A stretch of DNA of 64,000 nt from Polychytrium aggregatum. Its lineage: Eukaryota > Chytridiomycota > Chytridiomycetes > Polychytriales. Both the position numbers and the translations under genes were made by a program. This document shows positions 23,645-34,401 of this stretch, piece by piece. The stretch covers positions 868,001 to 932,000 of the forward strand of contig NW_026516212.1 in assembly GCF_025602895.1 (NCBI RefSeq), read 5' to 3'. The notes below the pieces were generated by a model. The model searched no databases and had not been told where the DNA came from. It saw only the letters and a program-made list of their open reading frames with translations. The stretch's first letter is position 1; each line of letters opens with the position of its first letter.

Positions 23645-23945
23645 TCGGTCCAGAGAGAAACGGGACAGTCACTTTCTGGTTTCAGAGGCCTGAACCCCGC
23701 TGACTGACTGCAGGCTGCGATGAACAAGCCGTGCGATTGTTGCCCGTCCTGGTAGGCAATCTCTTTGTCTTCGTTGGTTTGGGGAGCATGGTCTTGAATA
23801 CACTCGGTCGATCTCCTGTGGCGATTGGTGTAGAAGCGTCGATGTGGGAGTGTGGTGTCGTCACTCGATGTGTGAGTGTGGTGCATCCACTCGATGTGGG
23901 AGTGTTGTGCATTCACTTGCCCTCTGAACAACTTCATACTAACTC
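23645..23945 (+). repeat. Dispersed repeat family A, copy 1, with a 26-bp minisatellite
   Basis: Shares TTTCTGGTTTCAGAGGCCTG-type sequence with 31940-31970, and CGGTCGATCTCCTGTGGCGAT with 51554-51574. From about 23838 to 23920 a 26-bp unit (TCGATGTGGGAGTGTGGTG followed by a CATCCAC-like end) is repeated three times. No coding capacity recognised. Confidence 0.65.
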
Positions 23946-24189
23946 GATATCAAGACACTCGGCCTCCTCGAGTCGCTTGGCTTCCCGGCACTGTGAGGAC
24001 ACCTGGAGATCGAGTCGCTTGAATCGCCCTCGCCTGGGTGGTGCCTTTGGCTTGCAGGGAGACATCTGTGCGAGAAAGAAGCGACGATGGCTGGTTCTGC
24101 CCTTGGGCCAGAGCGAATCTCCTCAAAACCAGGGCATTATGGGCTGGCAGCGATGCCCACAATGGCGTCCTTGATTCAGATCCAGAATC

Positions 24190-24309
24190 GCATCACAGAA
24201 TGGCAGTGTGAAAGTCGGAGGTGTGGCGAACGGTCATATCCAGCGCGCGATGTTTTGAGGCAGCAAAATACTTGTTCAATGGCCAAAACCCGGCGTGTCC
24301 CGTTTTTTA
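24190..24309 (-). mobile_element. Degraded end of the Fanzor-associated Tc1/mariner transposon
   Basis: Closely resembles the right end of the element at 59820-59937. It has the terminal CGTGTCCCGTTTTTTAT and the same leader. On the minus strand it also has the first codons of the transposase (MTVRHTSDFHTAIL, compared with MTIRHTSDFRTAAL), then a stop. Only the 5' tip of the transposase and one terminal repeat survive. The end abuts TA. It lies about 120 bp upstream of the 7TM receptor start codon. Confidence 0.8.
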
Positions 24310-24428
24310 TGAGATCATCTGTGAACTCGGGTTTGGGACAGTCTCTCTCGCTCCCTCCGCCCCCCCCCTCTCACCATTTCCACATCCATACATATCAAAT
24401 CCCAAGCACCCACTCCCAGCACATAGCA

Positions 24429-26411
24429 ATGACATACAGCCTCGATCAGCTCAGCATCCTGAGCACCATAGCCAACTCGGCCGGGGGTCTGTCGCTGGTC
24501 TTTGGCCTCGTAACAATCGGCGTTATCTTGGTCAGACGGAAGCTGCTGCTGAGGAAGAGCATCAATCGGATGGCCTTTGCGATCATCATCTCGGACTGCG
24601 TCGCGAGCCTGGGATTCTCACTCGGAACGTATGTGGCCCATGTGGGTGCTGGAGGGGGGAGGACAGCGTGGGAGCCCGATGGAGGGATGGGCAGAGAGGA
24701 GAATGAGTTGCTTTCGACCGAATGACCAATGTCCAGAACGGCTGGCAAGGGGTACTCCCTTCCCATGAAAGCAGCTTTGCGCTCCTGGATTCAAACTCAC
24801 CCCCCCTCGCTTCTGCTTCACTTATCCACTCTCGTACTCATCTCCTTCGAATACTCTGGATGGACACAGCTCCACGTATCAGGATCCCAGCGCATGGCCC
24901 GGCGCCTGTGCGCTCCAAGCCTCGCTCCTCCAGTTCGGAAACATCAGCACCATCTGCTGGAACTTTTTCATGGCCCTCCAGTGCGTCCACGTTCTTCTGC
25001 TCGATCTCTCCCTGGACCAGACCCGACCGCTGGAAAAGTATTGTAAGGATTACTCGCGTTCGCCGCTCATGCTTGTCCATAGTCCCCATCTGGCCCCGAC
25101 CGAGTCTGCGGCCGGGATGGCTTGCGAGTCGTTCTTGTGCTGATTCCTTCGCACGTCCCTCGGAATCCATTGGGCGACTGTCCTCTGTTCTTCATCAAAC
25201 ACACCATTTGATGTCGTCGATTGTCGATTGTCGATTGTCCATTGCCATCAACCATTGCCGACATGAAGATCACCTCGTTGCATGGTCCACGGCCGTTGCG
25301 GTTTCGTTGGGGCTGCTGTACTTTGCATCCGACGTCTATGGGGTAGGTCTCTGGTGGTATGCGAAATGCAGACGACGCAAGTCGTGCTCTGGGAGAGAGA
25401 TGGTCGTTTCGATGAACAGCGGCGAGGAGATGCAAGAGTGGCCCAACATCACTCAGGCTGTCAATATGAAGCTGTGGGTGGGTCCATACTTGTCTTGGCT
25501 CGCCCGGATATACAATTTCCGCACTGACTACCGCTGCCTGTGTGGTGATTATTACTGACACTGCTGCTTCTGCCACCGTTTGTTCCAAGCCAGCGGACCA
25601 GTGGTGCTGGATCAGCGCCAACTACACGCTCTACCGACTGTATTTCTACTACATCCCCCTCTGGGCCGTTTTCCTGTTCAACGTTGCGGTCTACAGCCTG
25701 ATTCTGCGAGCCCTGCTCAAGTACAATACCGAGATCCAACAGTGCTGTGGCCTTGAAGACGGCACGGTAAACGACACAGGCGGCTGTGGCCAAGAAAACG
25801 GAGCTGAAAGAGCAAGAGCAACACGAACAGGACGAGCAAGTGGAAGGGCGGGTCGAGCCGACAACAACGGAAACGGCGACATCAACTCGGTCACTCGGCA
25901 ATTCGCCGTTCGTTCGATGCTCTACACCCTGGCGTTTCTCATGGCCTGGCTCCCAGCGACCATCAATCGGGTCTACCTGGCCATTCGGCCAAGCTATCCG
26001 CTTTTTGTGCTGAGCTGTGTGCATACGGTGAGCGGCCGCCTTCTTTCCTTTCGCTCCTCTGGCCGATTGTTATCGTCGCTAACTCGCCTGGACCCCATCT
26101 GTCTCGTCACATTGTTCCCTTTGACTTTTTGACTTTCTCAGTTCTGCACCAGCATGATGGGCTTTATCAATTGCGCCGTTTTCCATCTCACGACGTACAA
26201 AACCCCATCTCCAACTCGGCCGCGAGCGTCGCTTGCTGCCAAAGGCGTACGGCCGAGCGCCGCGGCTGTCCGGCCGAAATTCACGGCACAAGCTCCTCCA
26301 AAGCCGATTGTTCTCAGCGGGATCTGCAGCGAGGGCAGTGATGGCGTCGAGGCCCGGAGCGGGTCTGAAGTGGCGGGCCAGAAACCAGGCCCGGTGACCA
26401 CGCAGCGATGA
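24429..26411 (+). CDS. Seven-transmembrane receptor, cAMP-receptor-like / fungal GPCR
   Basis: Five exons (24429-24628, 24891-25042, 25269-25342, 25590-26027, 26142-26411) keep phase and give about 377 residues. Predicted helices: LSLVFGLVTIGVILV; MAFAIIISDCVASLGF; a segment around QASLLQFGNISTICWNFFM continuing through CVHVLLLDLS; VAWSTAVAVSLGLLYF; YFYYIPLWAVFLFNVAVYSL; MLYTLAFLMAWLPATINRVY; and a last segment around FCTSMMGFINCAVF. The CALQA block at the start of helix 3 and the DQWCWI block before helix 5 fit the Dictyostelium cAMP-receptor / fungal glucose-receptor-like class. A long Gly/Arg/Asn-rich third loop separates helices 5 and 6. Ligand unknown. The fourth acceptor is the least certain. 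Confidence 0.75.
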
Positions 26412-26876
26412 CCATTCATTTGAATAGTCAGTGCGGGACCCGGCTGGCTGGATGCGACGTTTGAGCGCCCCGCACTTCCTATCCATCGCAGGCACAGCTG
26501 GGCTTGTCGACTATGTACAAAAATCTGGCTTTACTCCGTGAGCAAACACACAAACAAAACAAGAGAGCGAATCCAAAACAGGATGGAGGACGAGGTGAAG
26601 CGCGATTGCAGAACACGGGCCTCCGAACGAATACATTCACAACCCGACACCAGTCGTGTGGATTTCTTCCAAGGACGACCCCCTGCTTCGTTGTGAGGAT
26701 AAGAGGCTCGGATCTCAGCAAAGGAGCAAAAGTAGCAAGCAAGCAAGCGGCGGATGAGATAAAGGAAGAGGAGGAAGCAATCCAGTGGTGTCGCCCAGCT
26801 CTCGAGTCAAGGAGGGGGGTTGCACTGGTATGGACATTAAACCTGCTTCAGGGCAGGCAGGAGACACGCATGTCAT
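26412..26876. other. Convergent intergenic region
   Basis: Between the stop codons of the 7TM receptor and CCP1. It includes A-rich segments suited to 3' end formation. No gene recognised. Confidence 0.5.
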
Positions 26877-28603
26877 CTAGAGGCGAGGGAACTCGTAGAC
26901 GGGGGCGTCAGCAGCGAACGGGACACCGAGCTCCTCCAGTTTCTGGAAGACGGCGGCAAAGTCCTCAAAGAACTTGTCCTGGTCCTTGGCGTACAGCTGG
27001 ACAAACTTGTAGAAGACGCGATCCTTGATCAGGGAAATGTCGGTGGGAAGCATCATGAGGGAGCCGGTCTTCTTGTCAGCAAGCTGCTTGGGGCCATCCC
27101 ACTTGCGGTCGATCCAGCGCTCGCTCAGAAGAAGCTTGAAGTAGTCGTTGGAGAAGGTGATGGGGGAGAAGGTCCAGGCTGGGAGCACAGATGGGACAGG
27201 TCAGGACGGGTCAGGACAGGCTGGATCCGATCCAATGCGATGCGGTCCAATGCGATGCGGTCAGGGGAGAAAGGACGAGCACCGCATAGCAGAATAGCGC
27301 GGGGGAGGGCAGATGGGACAGCGAACAGCAGGTTAATACATACGTCCTTCGAAGCCACTGCGGTCGGTGTGGCAGCGGCCAAGGGCGTGGGCGCCAGAGA
27401 GAGCAACAATCTCCTGATCGTTGAAACCCATGCGGTAAAAGATACTGCGGAGATGGTCCTGGGCCTGGCTGGCGTCAGGGAGGCGGCCATCGGGAGTGCA
27501 GGCCTCGGCCGAAGCGGCGTCGGAGCGGCCGGGTCTCCACTTGATGGTGGGGCCGCCCATCTCCTGGATAGCGACCACACCGGCAAGGGACCACAGATCA
27601 GAGTAGGAGATCTGGGGGAACTGCTCCTTGACCTTCTCGAGGCGCTGGCGGGCAACGTTGAGACCGTTGTTGGCGCCGTGAGAAGCCTCGGGGTTGAATC
27701 TCATGGTGGCACCTGAGGGGCGGGGAGGCAAGATGCAGGTGGAGTGAGATGGATGCCAATGGTGCCGGCACGTTGGATCACAAAAGAGCAACGTGACCAG
27801 ATGCAGCCGCAGACTTGCATGCACATACCGTTGGAACCGCCGGTGCCGGTGGTCTTGTCATAGGTGCCGGCAGCGTGCCAGGCGAGGCGGACAAAGACGG
27901 GGCCGAAGGAGCCGTCGTCATAGTCGTTGTCATCCAGGAGATCGGCAATGGCCTTGTAGACCTGTGTGATGGGCCGTCGTGGTGCCAGGATGCAGAAAGA
28001 GATGATGCGGCGGTGCGGAGTGAGTGGCAAGATCGTGGCGATCGATGGATAAGGAGAGTCCCCAGGTGCTGCCAGTGGGTGCCGACCAGGGCGATCCCCA
28101 AAAGCCCAGGGTCGGCTTGGTTCGCGCGAGACGCGGGGGCAGGCAGCGACAGGGAAAAGGCCCGTTGATCGAGGTGCGACCAAGAGACGGAAAGAGCAGA
28201 TGGCCAGGGCAGGTAGCCGCAGCACTGGCCAAACCAACTGATCCAGAGAACAAAGAGCCAGGCGATGGGCGATCTGAGCGAGCTGCCAGGGGGGGGGAGG
28301 GGCTTGCAGTAGCAACACACATACCTCCTTGTAGTCCAGGGGCTTGGGAGGAGCGGCAGCGGGAGCAGCCTCCTGCTTCTCCTGGGTGGTGTAGTAGTAG
28401 TATCCACCGGCGGCAGCAGCAGCGGCAGCGAGGAACCAGAAGGTGCCGTTGCCGGACTTTTTGGGCTCCTCCTTGGTCTGCTCGGTGGTGAACCGGCGCA
28501 GCGAGTGGGCAACGGGAACGATGGGGCGGGCCAGAGCCACGGAGCGGGCGGCGACAGGCACGAAGCGAGAGCGGGCCAGGAGGATGGGGGCGCGGAAGGA
28601 CAT
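26877..28603 (-). CDS. CCP1: Cytochrome c peroxidase, mitochondrial
   Basis: Heme peroxidase of the intermembrane space that reduces hydrogen peroxide with electrons from cytochrome c. Four exons (28603-28325, 27961-27829, 27712-27344, 27178-26877) keep phase and give 360 residues. The N-terminus is a bipartite mitochondrial signal: an Arg-rich presequence, then a hydrophobic stop-transfer segment ([13 protein letters not shown]). The distal heme pocket is [11 protein letters not shown] (Arg, Trp, His) and the proximal side is [12 protein letters not shown]. The Trp used as radical site in yeast Ccp1 is present in [13 protein letters not shown]. The C-terminus PVYEFPRL is typical. A TATATA lies upstream at 28737-28742 on the gene strand. 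Apparently intact. Confidence 0.94.
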
Positions 28604-30057
28604 GGCGAGGCAGAGGGAGAAGGGGTGCGAGCAGGAGGTGCAGGCAGGAGGTGCAGAACGCAAGAGCAGAACGCAAGAGCAGAATGCAAGTGCAGAATGC
28701 AAGTGCTGGTCGAAGAGGCGATTGGAGCGCGGGTGTTATATACGCGGAGAGTGCTGCGCACGAACAAGCCACTGCGTGTGTGTGTGCGGCGGCTGCTGTT
28801 GGTGCTGTGGAAGTTGAAGTTGAAGTTGATGAAGTTGATGTTGCTGTTGTTGAAGTTAAAGTTGCGACTGGAGTTGTAACTGTACCTGTTAATGTTCGTG
28901 AGCTGCCACGTGCGGCGCTCTTCGCTCTCTCCCACACATCCACGGCCATTTGTCAGCCGCTGCCAGCGCCTCGGCCGCCTCGGCTGGCGCATTTTTCCGC
29001 ATCGCCCTTTGCCTGTTCTCTGTCTTGCGAGCCCCATTTGCGCAAGCTCCTTCTGGCTCTCCCTCGATGGTGACTCACCGGCTCGCCCAGAGGACTGGCG
29101 CGGGGCCATGGGTTCGCCGCTCCCACGGCTGTGGCCCTGGCTTCCCGCACGCATTGCATGCGGGCTGTTTCAGGCTCCCGGGGCCATGATGACAAACATG
29201 CACTCCGATCGTCTGGGAATACTTCCTGGACAAAGACACATCTGCATTGACGCCATGGCTGCGCGCGAGATGAGATGCACATTCATCCGATGCGACCAAG
29301 CGCCGATGCCGATCCCCGATCGCCGAGTATGTGGCCTCTGTCTGCGAGCACATCCAAGTCGCGACGCTCGCAATTCACAGACACTCGCTTGGAGCACTCG
29401 ACACATTGTGGACATGCCCGCCGGCGACCACAGCTCCCAGGGATGCCACATCGCCGTCTCTCATCGCCAGGGTTGCCACCATATTCACTTGGTGCCACCA
29501 GCCCATCACGTGCATTTCAGCTGGGCGCAGCATTTGCCTTTTGTGGCAGAGCCCAATCCGGGCCCTGGCCGCGACACGCCTCCCGACCCCTGGCTCGAGT
29601 GAGGCCGGTGGCGGCGCATGGGGTTGGCCGAGGACCGATTGCATGCCGGCGGTGGCATGTTGGCCGATTGCACTGGATTGCACACTGGATTGCACACTGG
29701 ATTGCACCTTGGTCAACTGCAAACTGCATTACACCTTGGTCAATCGCACGCTCGACATTGCACCGGATTGCAAACACTCGCCTCACGCCATATCCACCAA
29801 ATGCGCCAAACGAGCCAAACGCACCAAACCACATTCACCACCACGGACTTGCGATTGCGCATTCTGTGGCCGCCGCTCGCCACCGCCAAGTTGCGACTTG
29901 GCCTCCCGTCTGCCTGTGCTTTGCCGCCTCCCTCCATACACCCGACGCCACCGGTCTCGGTCTCGGCTATAAAACCCCACCCGTCTTTGCCTCCATCTTT
30001 GCCTCCATCTCCACTTTCATCCCTCCAACTCCACTTTCGTCCTCCGTCGCTTTCGTC
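28604..30057. promoter_or_regulatory. Divergent upstream region of CCP1 and the arrestin-like gene
   Basis: CCP1 side: direct repeats of GCAGAACGCAAGA-type units (about 28630-28705) and a TATATA at 28737-28742, about 135 bp before the start codon. Arrestin side: a TATAAAA at 29968-29974, about 85 bp before the ATG. Between them lie an imperfect GAAGTT repeat (about 28808-28870) and GGATTGCACACT repeats (about 29675-29715). No gene supported inside. Confidence 0.55.
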
Positions 30058-31808
30058 ATGGTTGCCCCCACTCTTGCCGTCCATCTCGATCATTCCGCTC
30101 TCGAGCTTGTCACCAACCTCGACGGAACACCCTCGCAGTCCTTCTTTGCCGGCACCCCCACCATCACCGGCAAGGTCGTCGTCACCGTCCCGGCCTCGCT
30201 TGACCACATCATTGTCAAGACCCTTGCCGTTGACCTCAAGGCCTTCTACTCCTTCAAGAAGCCCGCCTCTGGCCTCAACATCACCTCGCTCCTCGGTGCC
30301 CGCGACATCGTGCCCATTCCTGAGCAGTCTTCCCAGGTCGTCATCTTCAGCGAGGACGTCCACAAGATCGTCCCTGCCGGCTCCCATGAGTTCCCCTTCA
30401 AGCTGGTCTTCTCCTCCTACAAGACCGCCACTCCCTCCTTCGAGAGCCCCCTTGGCGACCTCGTCCACGCCGTCGCTGCCCATCTCGTCAGCGGCATCTC
30501 TGCCGACAAGATCGTCTCGCCCGATGTCCCGCTGGCCGTCACCCGTGTGTACAAGTCCCCCTCTGTCGTCGTCGAAAAGTTCCAGGGCGGCGTCTCGCAC
30601 GGCGAAAAGTTCAAGTAGGTCACCCACCCAGTTCTGTCCAGCTCTACCCAGCTCTACCCAGCTCTACCCAGCTCTACCCAGCTCTACCCAGCTCAGCTCA
30701 GCGCTTCATTGTTCTGCCTAGCACTGCTTTGTTCCACCCTGCTCTGCGCCTTGATATCGCTGCGTGACTGTCGTCGGCCACATCACCCCTCCAGGCGATA
30801 CCGTTGCGACCCTGCTCGCACTCTCATCCGCCAGTCGCTCACATTCGCTCCCCAATCGCCCCACCTCGCCTCCAAACCCACAGGTACACCATCGGCCTGC
30901 CCGAAGCCATCTTCTCTGACGAGGGTCTGATCAAGTTCAGTCTCGATCTGCAGCCCATCAAGCCCGAGGACGGCCAGGCTCGCGAGATCAAGGTTGAGCT
31001 GCTCGAGATCGCCACTGCTTTGTAAGTCCTCTGACTGCTCCCCAGAGATATCGGTGAAGGACCATCGCTGCACAATCTTTGCCTCTGCATCCTTGCTTCT
31101 GCACCCCGAAGCTGATCCTTTGCTTGTCTACTGCACGACATGTTCTCCCCCCTCTGGATGCGCCTCGGTTGCAGCACCGAGCCCAAGCCCGACGACTTTG
31201 ACTACCACTTCCAAAAGACCGCTGCTCCGGAGACCCTCGCTAAGAGCATCAAGGGTCTGACCGTCGATAGCCATGTCATCAGCACCGTCAAGGTCCCTGC
31301 CCCCGCTGCCCCTGCTGCCGGCGCCGTCGCCGTCGCTGTCGCCCCTGTTCCCATCCTCATCCAGCTCCCCTTCCCTGTGGTTGGCCCCCCTGTCCCCGAG
31401 AAGCCCGCTGCCGAGACCACCGCCTCGTCCCTGCCGCTGCATGTTCCTTCTCTCAACTCCATTACCGCCGCTCTCCCCAAGGTGCCGTCGCTCAAGGCCG
31501 GCAGCTCCATCCACCCCGACGTCCGCTCGGACCGCTTGGATGTTCGTCACCTGCTGAAGGTCTCGTTCGTCCACTACCCCTCCAAGAACCCCTCCAGCAC
31601 CACCACCACCTCCTCGTCCTCTGCCACCATCTTCTCCACCACCTCCACCACCACTACCACTACCACCACCTCGGCCCCTGGCACCGTCCAGAGCAACATT
31701 GCCGAGAGCATCCAGTCGGGTCTCTCTGCCCTGGGTCTTTCGGGCGTTTCCGAGTCCTTTGCCGTGGGTGTCAAGGTTCTCGTCCGCCACTTCCCTCGTG
31801 AGCAGTAA
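30058..31808 (+). CDS. Arrestin-like (alpha-arrestin fold) protein
   Basis: Three exons (30058-30614, 30884-31021, 31175-31808) keep phase and give about 442 residues. The first 230 residues show the beta-sandwich rhythm of an arrestin N-lobe: GTPTITGKVVVTVP, then DHIIVKTLAVDLKAF, then VPAGSHEFPFKLVF, then GDLVHAVAAHLV. The GLPEAIFSDEG segment and the HLLKVSFVHYP strand fit a C-lobe. The C-terminal half carries Ala/Pro/Val-rich and Ser/Thr-rich inserts, including a Thr run. Fungal alpha-arrestins act as adaptors between membrane proteins and ubiquitin ligases, but I see no PPxY motif, so that role is only suggested. The family call rests on fold pattern. Confidence 0.65.
30641..30690 (+). repeat. 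10-bp tandem repeat with a CCCAG core in the arrestin-like gene intron
   Basis: Five perfect tandem copies of GCTCTACCCA, so CCCAG recurs every 10 bp inside the first intron, well before the used acceptor at 30883. Confidence 0.95.
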
Positions 31809-32315
31809 AGAGAAGCCTCCGCCCTCGCTCGCATGTCTGCTGTTCAGTAACACTTTCACCTTCAGCCACCTAGTCAGTATGTCAGTGCGTTGTCCTCCTG
31901 TATTGTATCTTACAGTCAATCAAAAATAACATGGGTCAGTGTCCCTCTTTCTCTGGTATCAGAGGCCTGAAGCTTGCTGAACTTTCCGCAGCCCCTGGTG
32001 GTCCGGCCGTGCAATTGTTTCCAATGGTTTCGCTGGTTTCGGAGGCAATCGCCTTGAATACACCCAAGTCGATCTGGTAACCATCGACCACCACTGACGT
32101 TGGGATACTGGACCGAGCAGGAGCATGCCTGAGGGCGGGACTCATCAAAAGCAGGCGAGCTCCCACATCCACTGCTTCTCTCATTGGCGGCATGGGGTGT
32201 CCTTATTGGATCGCATGGACGGTGGTCGATCCAGCCATGTCTGTGGCCGAGTCCGTGTCGATGTTCTTGAGCGCACTCGAGATGACTGGGCCGTGGCATA
32301 GAAAGCGGTACTGCT
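31809..32315. other. Convergent intergenic region with dispersed repeat A copy
   Basis: Between the stop codons of the arrestin-like gene and the KHE1-like gene. The repeat begins about 120 bp after the arrestin stop. No gene seen. Confidence 0.55.
31925..32130 (+). repeat. Dispersed repeat family A, copy 2
   Basis: Shares TCAGAGGCCTGA and flanking sequence with 23680-23700. Similarity continues through the region with CCGTGCRATTGTT and TTGAATACAC. Short enough to be a MITE- or SINE-like element, but no terminal repeats could be defined. Confidence 0.6.
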
Positions 32316-33452
32316 TTATTCCGGCTTGGTACCGTCGTGGTCATGCTGTTGCGGCGACTTGCCTGAACCGCCCGGCTCGGACTGCGGCCCTCGAGGCCCT
32401 GCTTCGATTGCTCGCAGGACCTGGTGCCGGCCTCGCTCGAGCTCTCGGTCCAGGGTCAGGCCGCCGAGCTCCGCACGAACGATCCGATCGATCACCTGCG
32501 GCTCGACGACCTCGACCCGATCCCAGTTCCAGCTGGCCATGGCCTCGTCCAGGCGTGGGTCGACTTTGGGGCGGATCAGCCCGTTCCGAGTCCAGTGTTG
32601 GAGGGTCCGGGCGCCCTGATAGGCCCGCCAGTGTGAGTAGACCCGGAAGAGATTATAGGCCAGAAAGACGTTCGGGCCAGGCAAGATCGTGGCGAGGCAT
32701 GAGACCGGAACGAGCAGCGTCGAGAGGATAAAGAGCCGCTGGTGGTAAGGTGTGCGTCGGTTTGCCAGGGTCTCGAGCTCGTGTTGGATCTGGCTCGTCG
32801 ACAGTCGGGCTGGATGGAAGACCGTCAAAGGCTCCTGGATGGCCACCGACATTGTCATCCAGGAAGGTCACAGACAGTGTGAGGAGCCATGGAGAGGCAT
32901 TCGTCCAGAAACATGGGTCTGCAGTCTGCATTCGCCCCGACTGCATTCCGTCCCTCCGAGCAGATGTCTTTCATTCGTCAATATCGCATGTTTGCCTTGG
33001 CGAGACGAATATGCAGATGGACCTACATGGAATGCTTCCCAGAGGCGCTGCTGGGCTGGGTCTGCATGAGAATGGGATGCAGGGCGAGTGTCCTGCGGGG
33101 CCGCTGCTGCAGCCGATGATGGCGACGACGACGGCAACGACGACGGTGACGAAGGAGTCGGAGGGGTCGGCAGAATCGGCAGCTCCTTCAGGAACCACTC
33201 CTCGGCATGGATCCGGTCCAGGACCGAGTTGCCAAAGTCGTAGAAGCGCCGGGCCCAGGTTCCCTCCCGAGCCGAGCCCAGCTCGTCCCACTGCCGGATG
33301 GTGAAGTCGACGGCCCGGTGGGAGAGGTCGACGACCCGAGGCGGCAGCCGAGAGACGGGCAGCCGGGTGGCCTCCTTGAGATTGGAGGCGGGGTGGAAGT
33401 GGGCCGAGTAGACCCGGGCGGTCTTGGTGATGGGCACAACGATGATGCGCAT
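32316..33452 (-). CDS. Mitochondrial K+/H+ exchange-related protein (Mit_KHE1-like)
   Basis: Two exons (33452-33027, 32834-32316) give about 314 residues. The start MRIIVVPITKTARVYS, the block RRFYDFGNSVLDRI followed by HAEEWFLKELP, the EPLTVFHPARLS block and the hydrophobic stretch VPVSCLATILPGPNVFLAYNLFRVYSHWRA (as two short segments) follow the order of fungal Mit_KHE1-type proteins, which are linked to mitochondrial potassium/proton exchange. A low-complexity Pro/Ser/Ala insert separates the halves. It is transcribed divergently from the small Cys-rich gene, with only about 260 bp between start codons. Family call from conserved order, not a search. Confidence 0.7.
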
Positions 33453-33637
33453 TGTGGCCGAGCGGTCGCAGCGGCTGCGAGCAGGGACGGAGCGGATGGG
33501 CAGCAGACGAGGGGAGAGTGGTGCTGGATGGATCGATGCGAGTGGATCGACGGGCGAGTGGATTGGATGAATGAAATGGATGAGCAGATCCGCCAAGCCA
33601 TCGACAATCGCCCTTGCGCTCCATCCCCTCATCCATT

Positions 33638-33693
33638 CATCCATCCAACAGCCCATCCATCCAACAGCCCATCCATCCAACAGCCCATCCATT
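33638..33693. repeat. 16-bp tandem repeat in a bidirectional promoter
   Basis: About three and a half copies of CATCCATCCAACAGCC, ending about 20 bp before the start codon of the next plus-strand gene. Confidence 0.9.
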
Positions 33694-33713
33694 CAACACC
33701 ATACCCACCAGCC

Positions 33714-34151
33714 ATGTCTCGCACCTGTCGTCGATGCCTGCAGTCGTATCTGCCCAGCGACAACACCCCGGCCTCCTGTCCGTTCCATCCGATGACCTTT
33801 GCCGTGAGTGTCCGTGAGCACCCATCCTCGTCTGCCCACAACCTCCAGCCTGTTTTGCATTCCTCGGTGGATCGGGCTGCTCCCTGGCGCTGATAGCTGG
33901 CTCATATTTGGAATATGCTGCATTCTCTCGTCCGCTCGACCGCTTCCTCTCGCTGACAACATCCGCTGTAGACCCGCCCGCATCCGGCACACCACTATGC
34001 CTTTGAAATCGACGACGAGTACATGAAGACGCTCGAGGGCTGGATCTCGGCGTGTTGGGAGTGCTGCGGGAGCGAGCAGAAGGATGCGCCCGGATGCAAG
34101 GCCTCGATGCATGTCTCCTACGACGATCCTCTGCCAAGCGACATCCAATAG
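33714..34151 (+). CDS. Small CHORD-like Cys/His zinc-binding protein
   Basis: Two exons (33714-33803, 33972-34151) give an 89-residue protein. Its Cys/His pattern is CRRC, Y, N, C, HP, then WECC, GC, H (for example CPFHP early, and WECCG followed by GCKASMHVS). This resembles a single CHORD zinc domain, in which CxxC, a HPG-like turn, WxCC and GCxxGxH ligands bind two zincs. The spacing is not identical, and a one-domain protein of this size would be unusual. Compact, complete, and divergent from the KHE1-like gene. Confidence 0.65.
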
Positions 34152-34401
34152 AGCCCCTCGGTGAGAGAGGCACCACTGTCTGCGACCCTATCATAGATCC
34201 TGATGAGCCGACTTTGGATCCGGCACACACGTTATGGTGCTCCCGGCCTCCGTTTTGGCCCAGTGGTGTTCAACACAGCAATGCGACACTCGCGAGCAAT
34301 GCAGCTGGACGAGACAGATCCGAAACGCATGCGGAAGCGACAGTATGACATGCGTCAGTCCAGTGCCAGCTCCAAAGCCACCATTCGTACAGCCAGCACT
34401 C

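Larger units (their letters stand above)
22702..24428. other. Repeat-rich intergenic region
   Basis: No supported gene. It contains one copy of dispersed repeat A, a 26-bp minisatellite, and a degraded transposon end directly upstream of the 7TM receptor gene. Confidence 0.55.

Noticed and set aside
23838-23920. CRISPR array from three 26-bp repeats
   Set aside because: Repeats are directly adjacent without unique spacers and the host is eukaryotic; a minisatellite.
22702-24180. Genes between the ferric reductase and the 7TM receptor
   Set aside because: Short overlapping frames on both strands lack domains, codon character or splice structure; the stretch is dominated by repeats.
29275-30057. 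N-terminal extension of the arrestin-like protein by about 260 codons
   Set aside because: It would start upstream of the TATAAAA at 29968 and consists of low-complexity codons with repeats; the ATG at 30058 opens the conserved domain.
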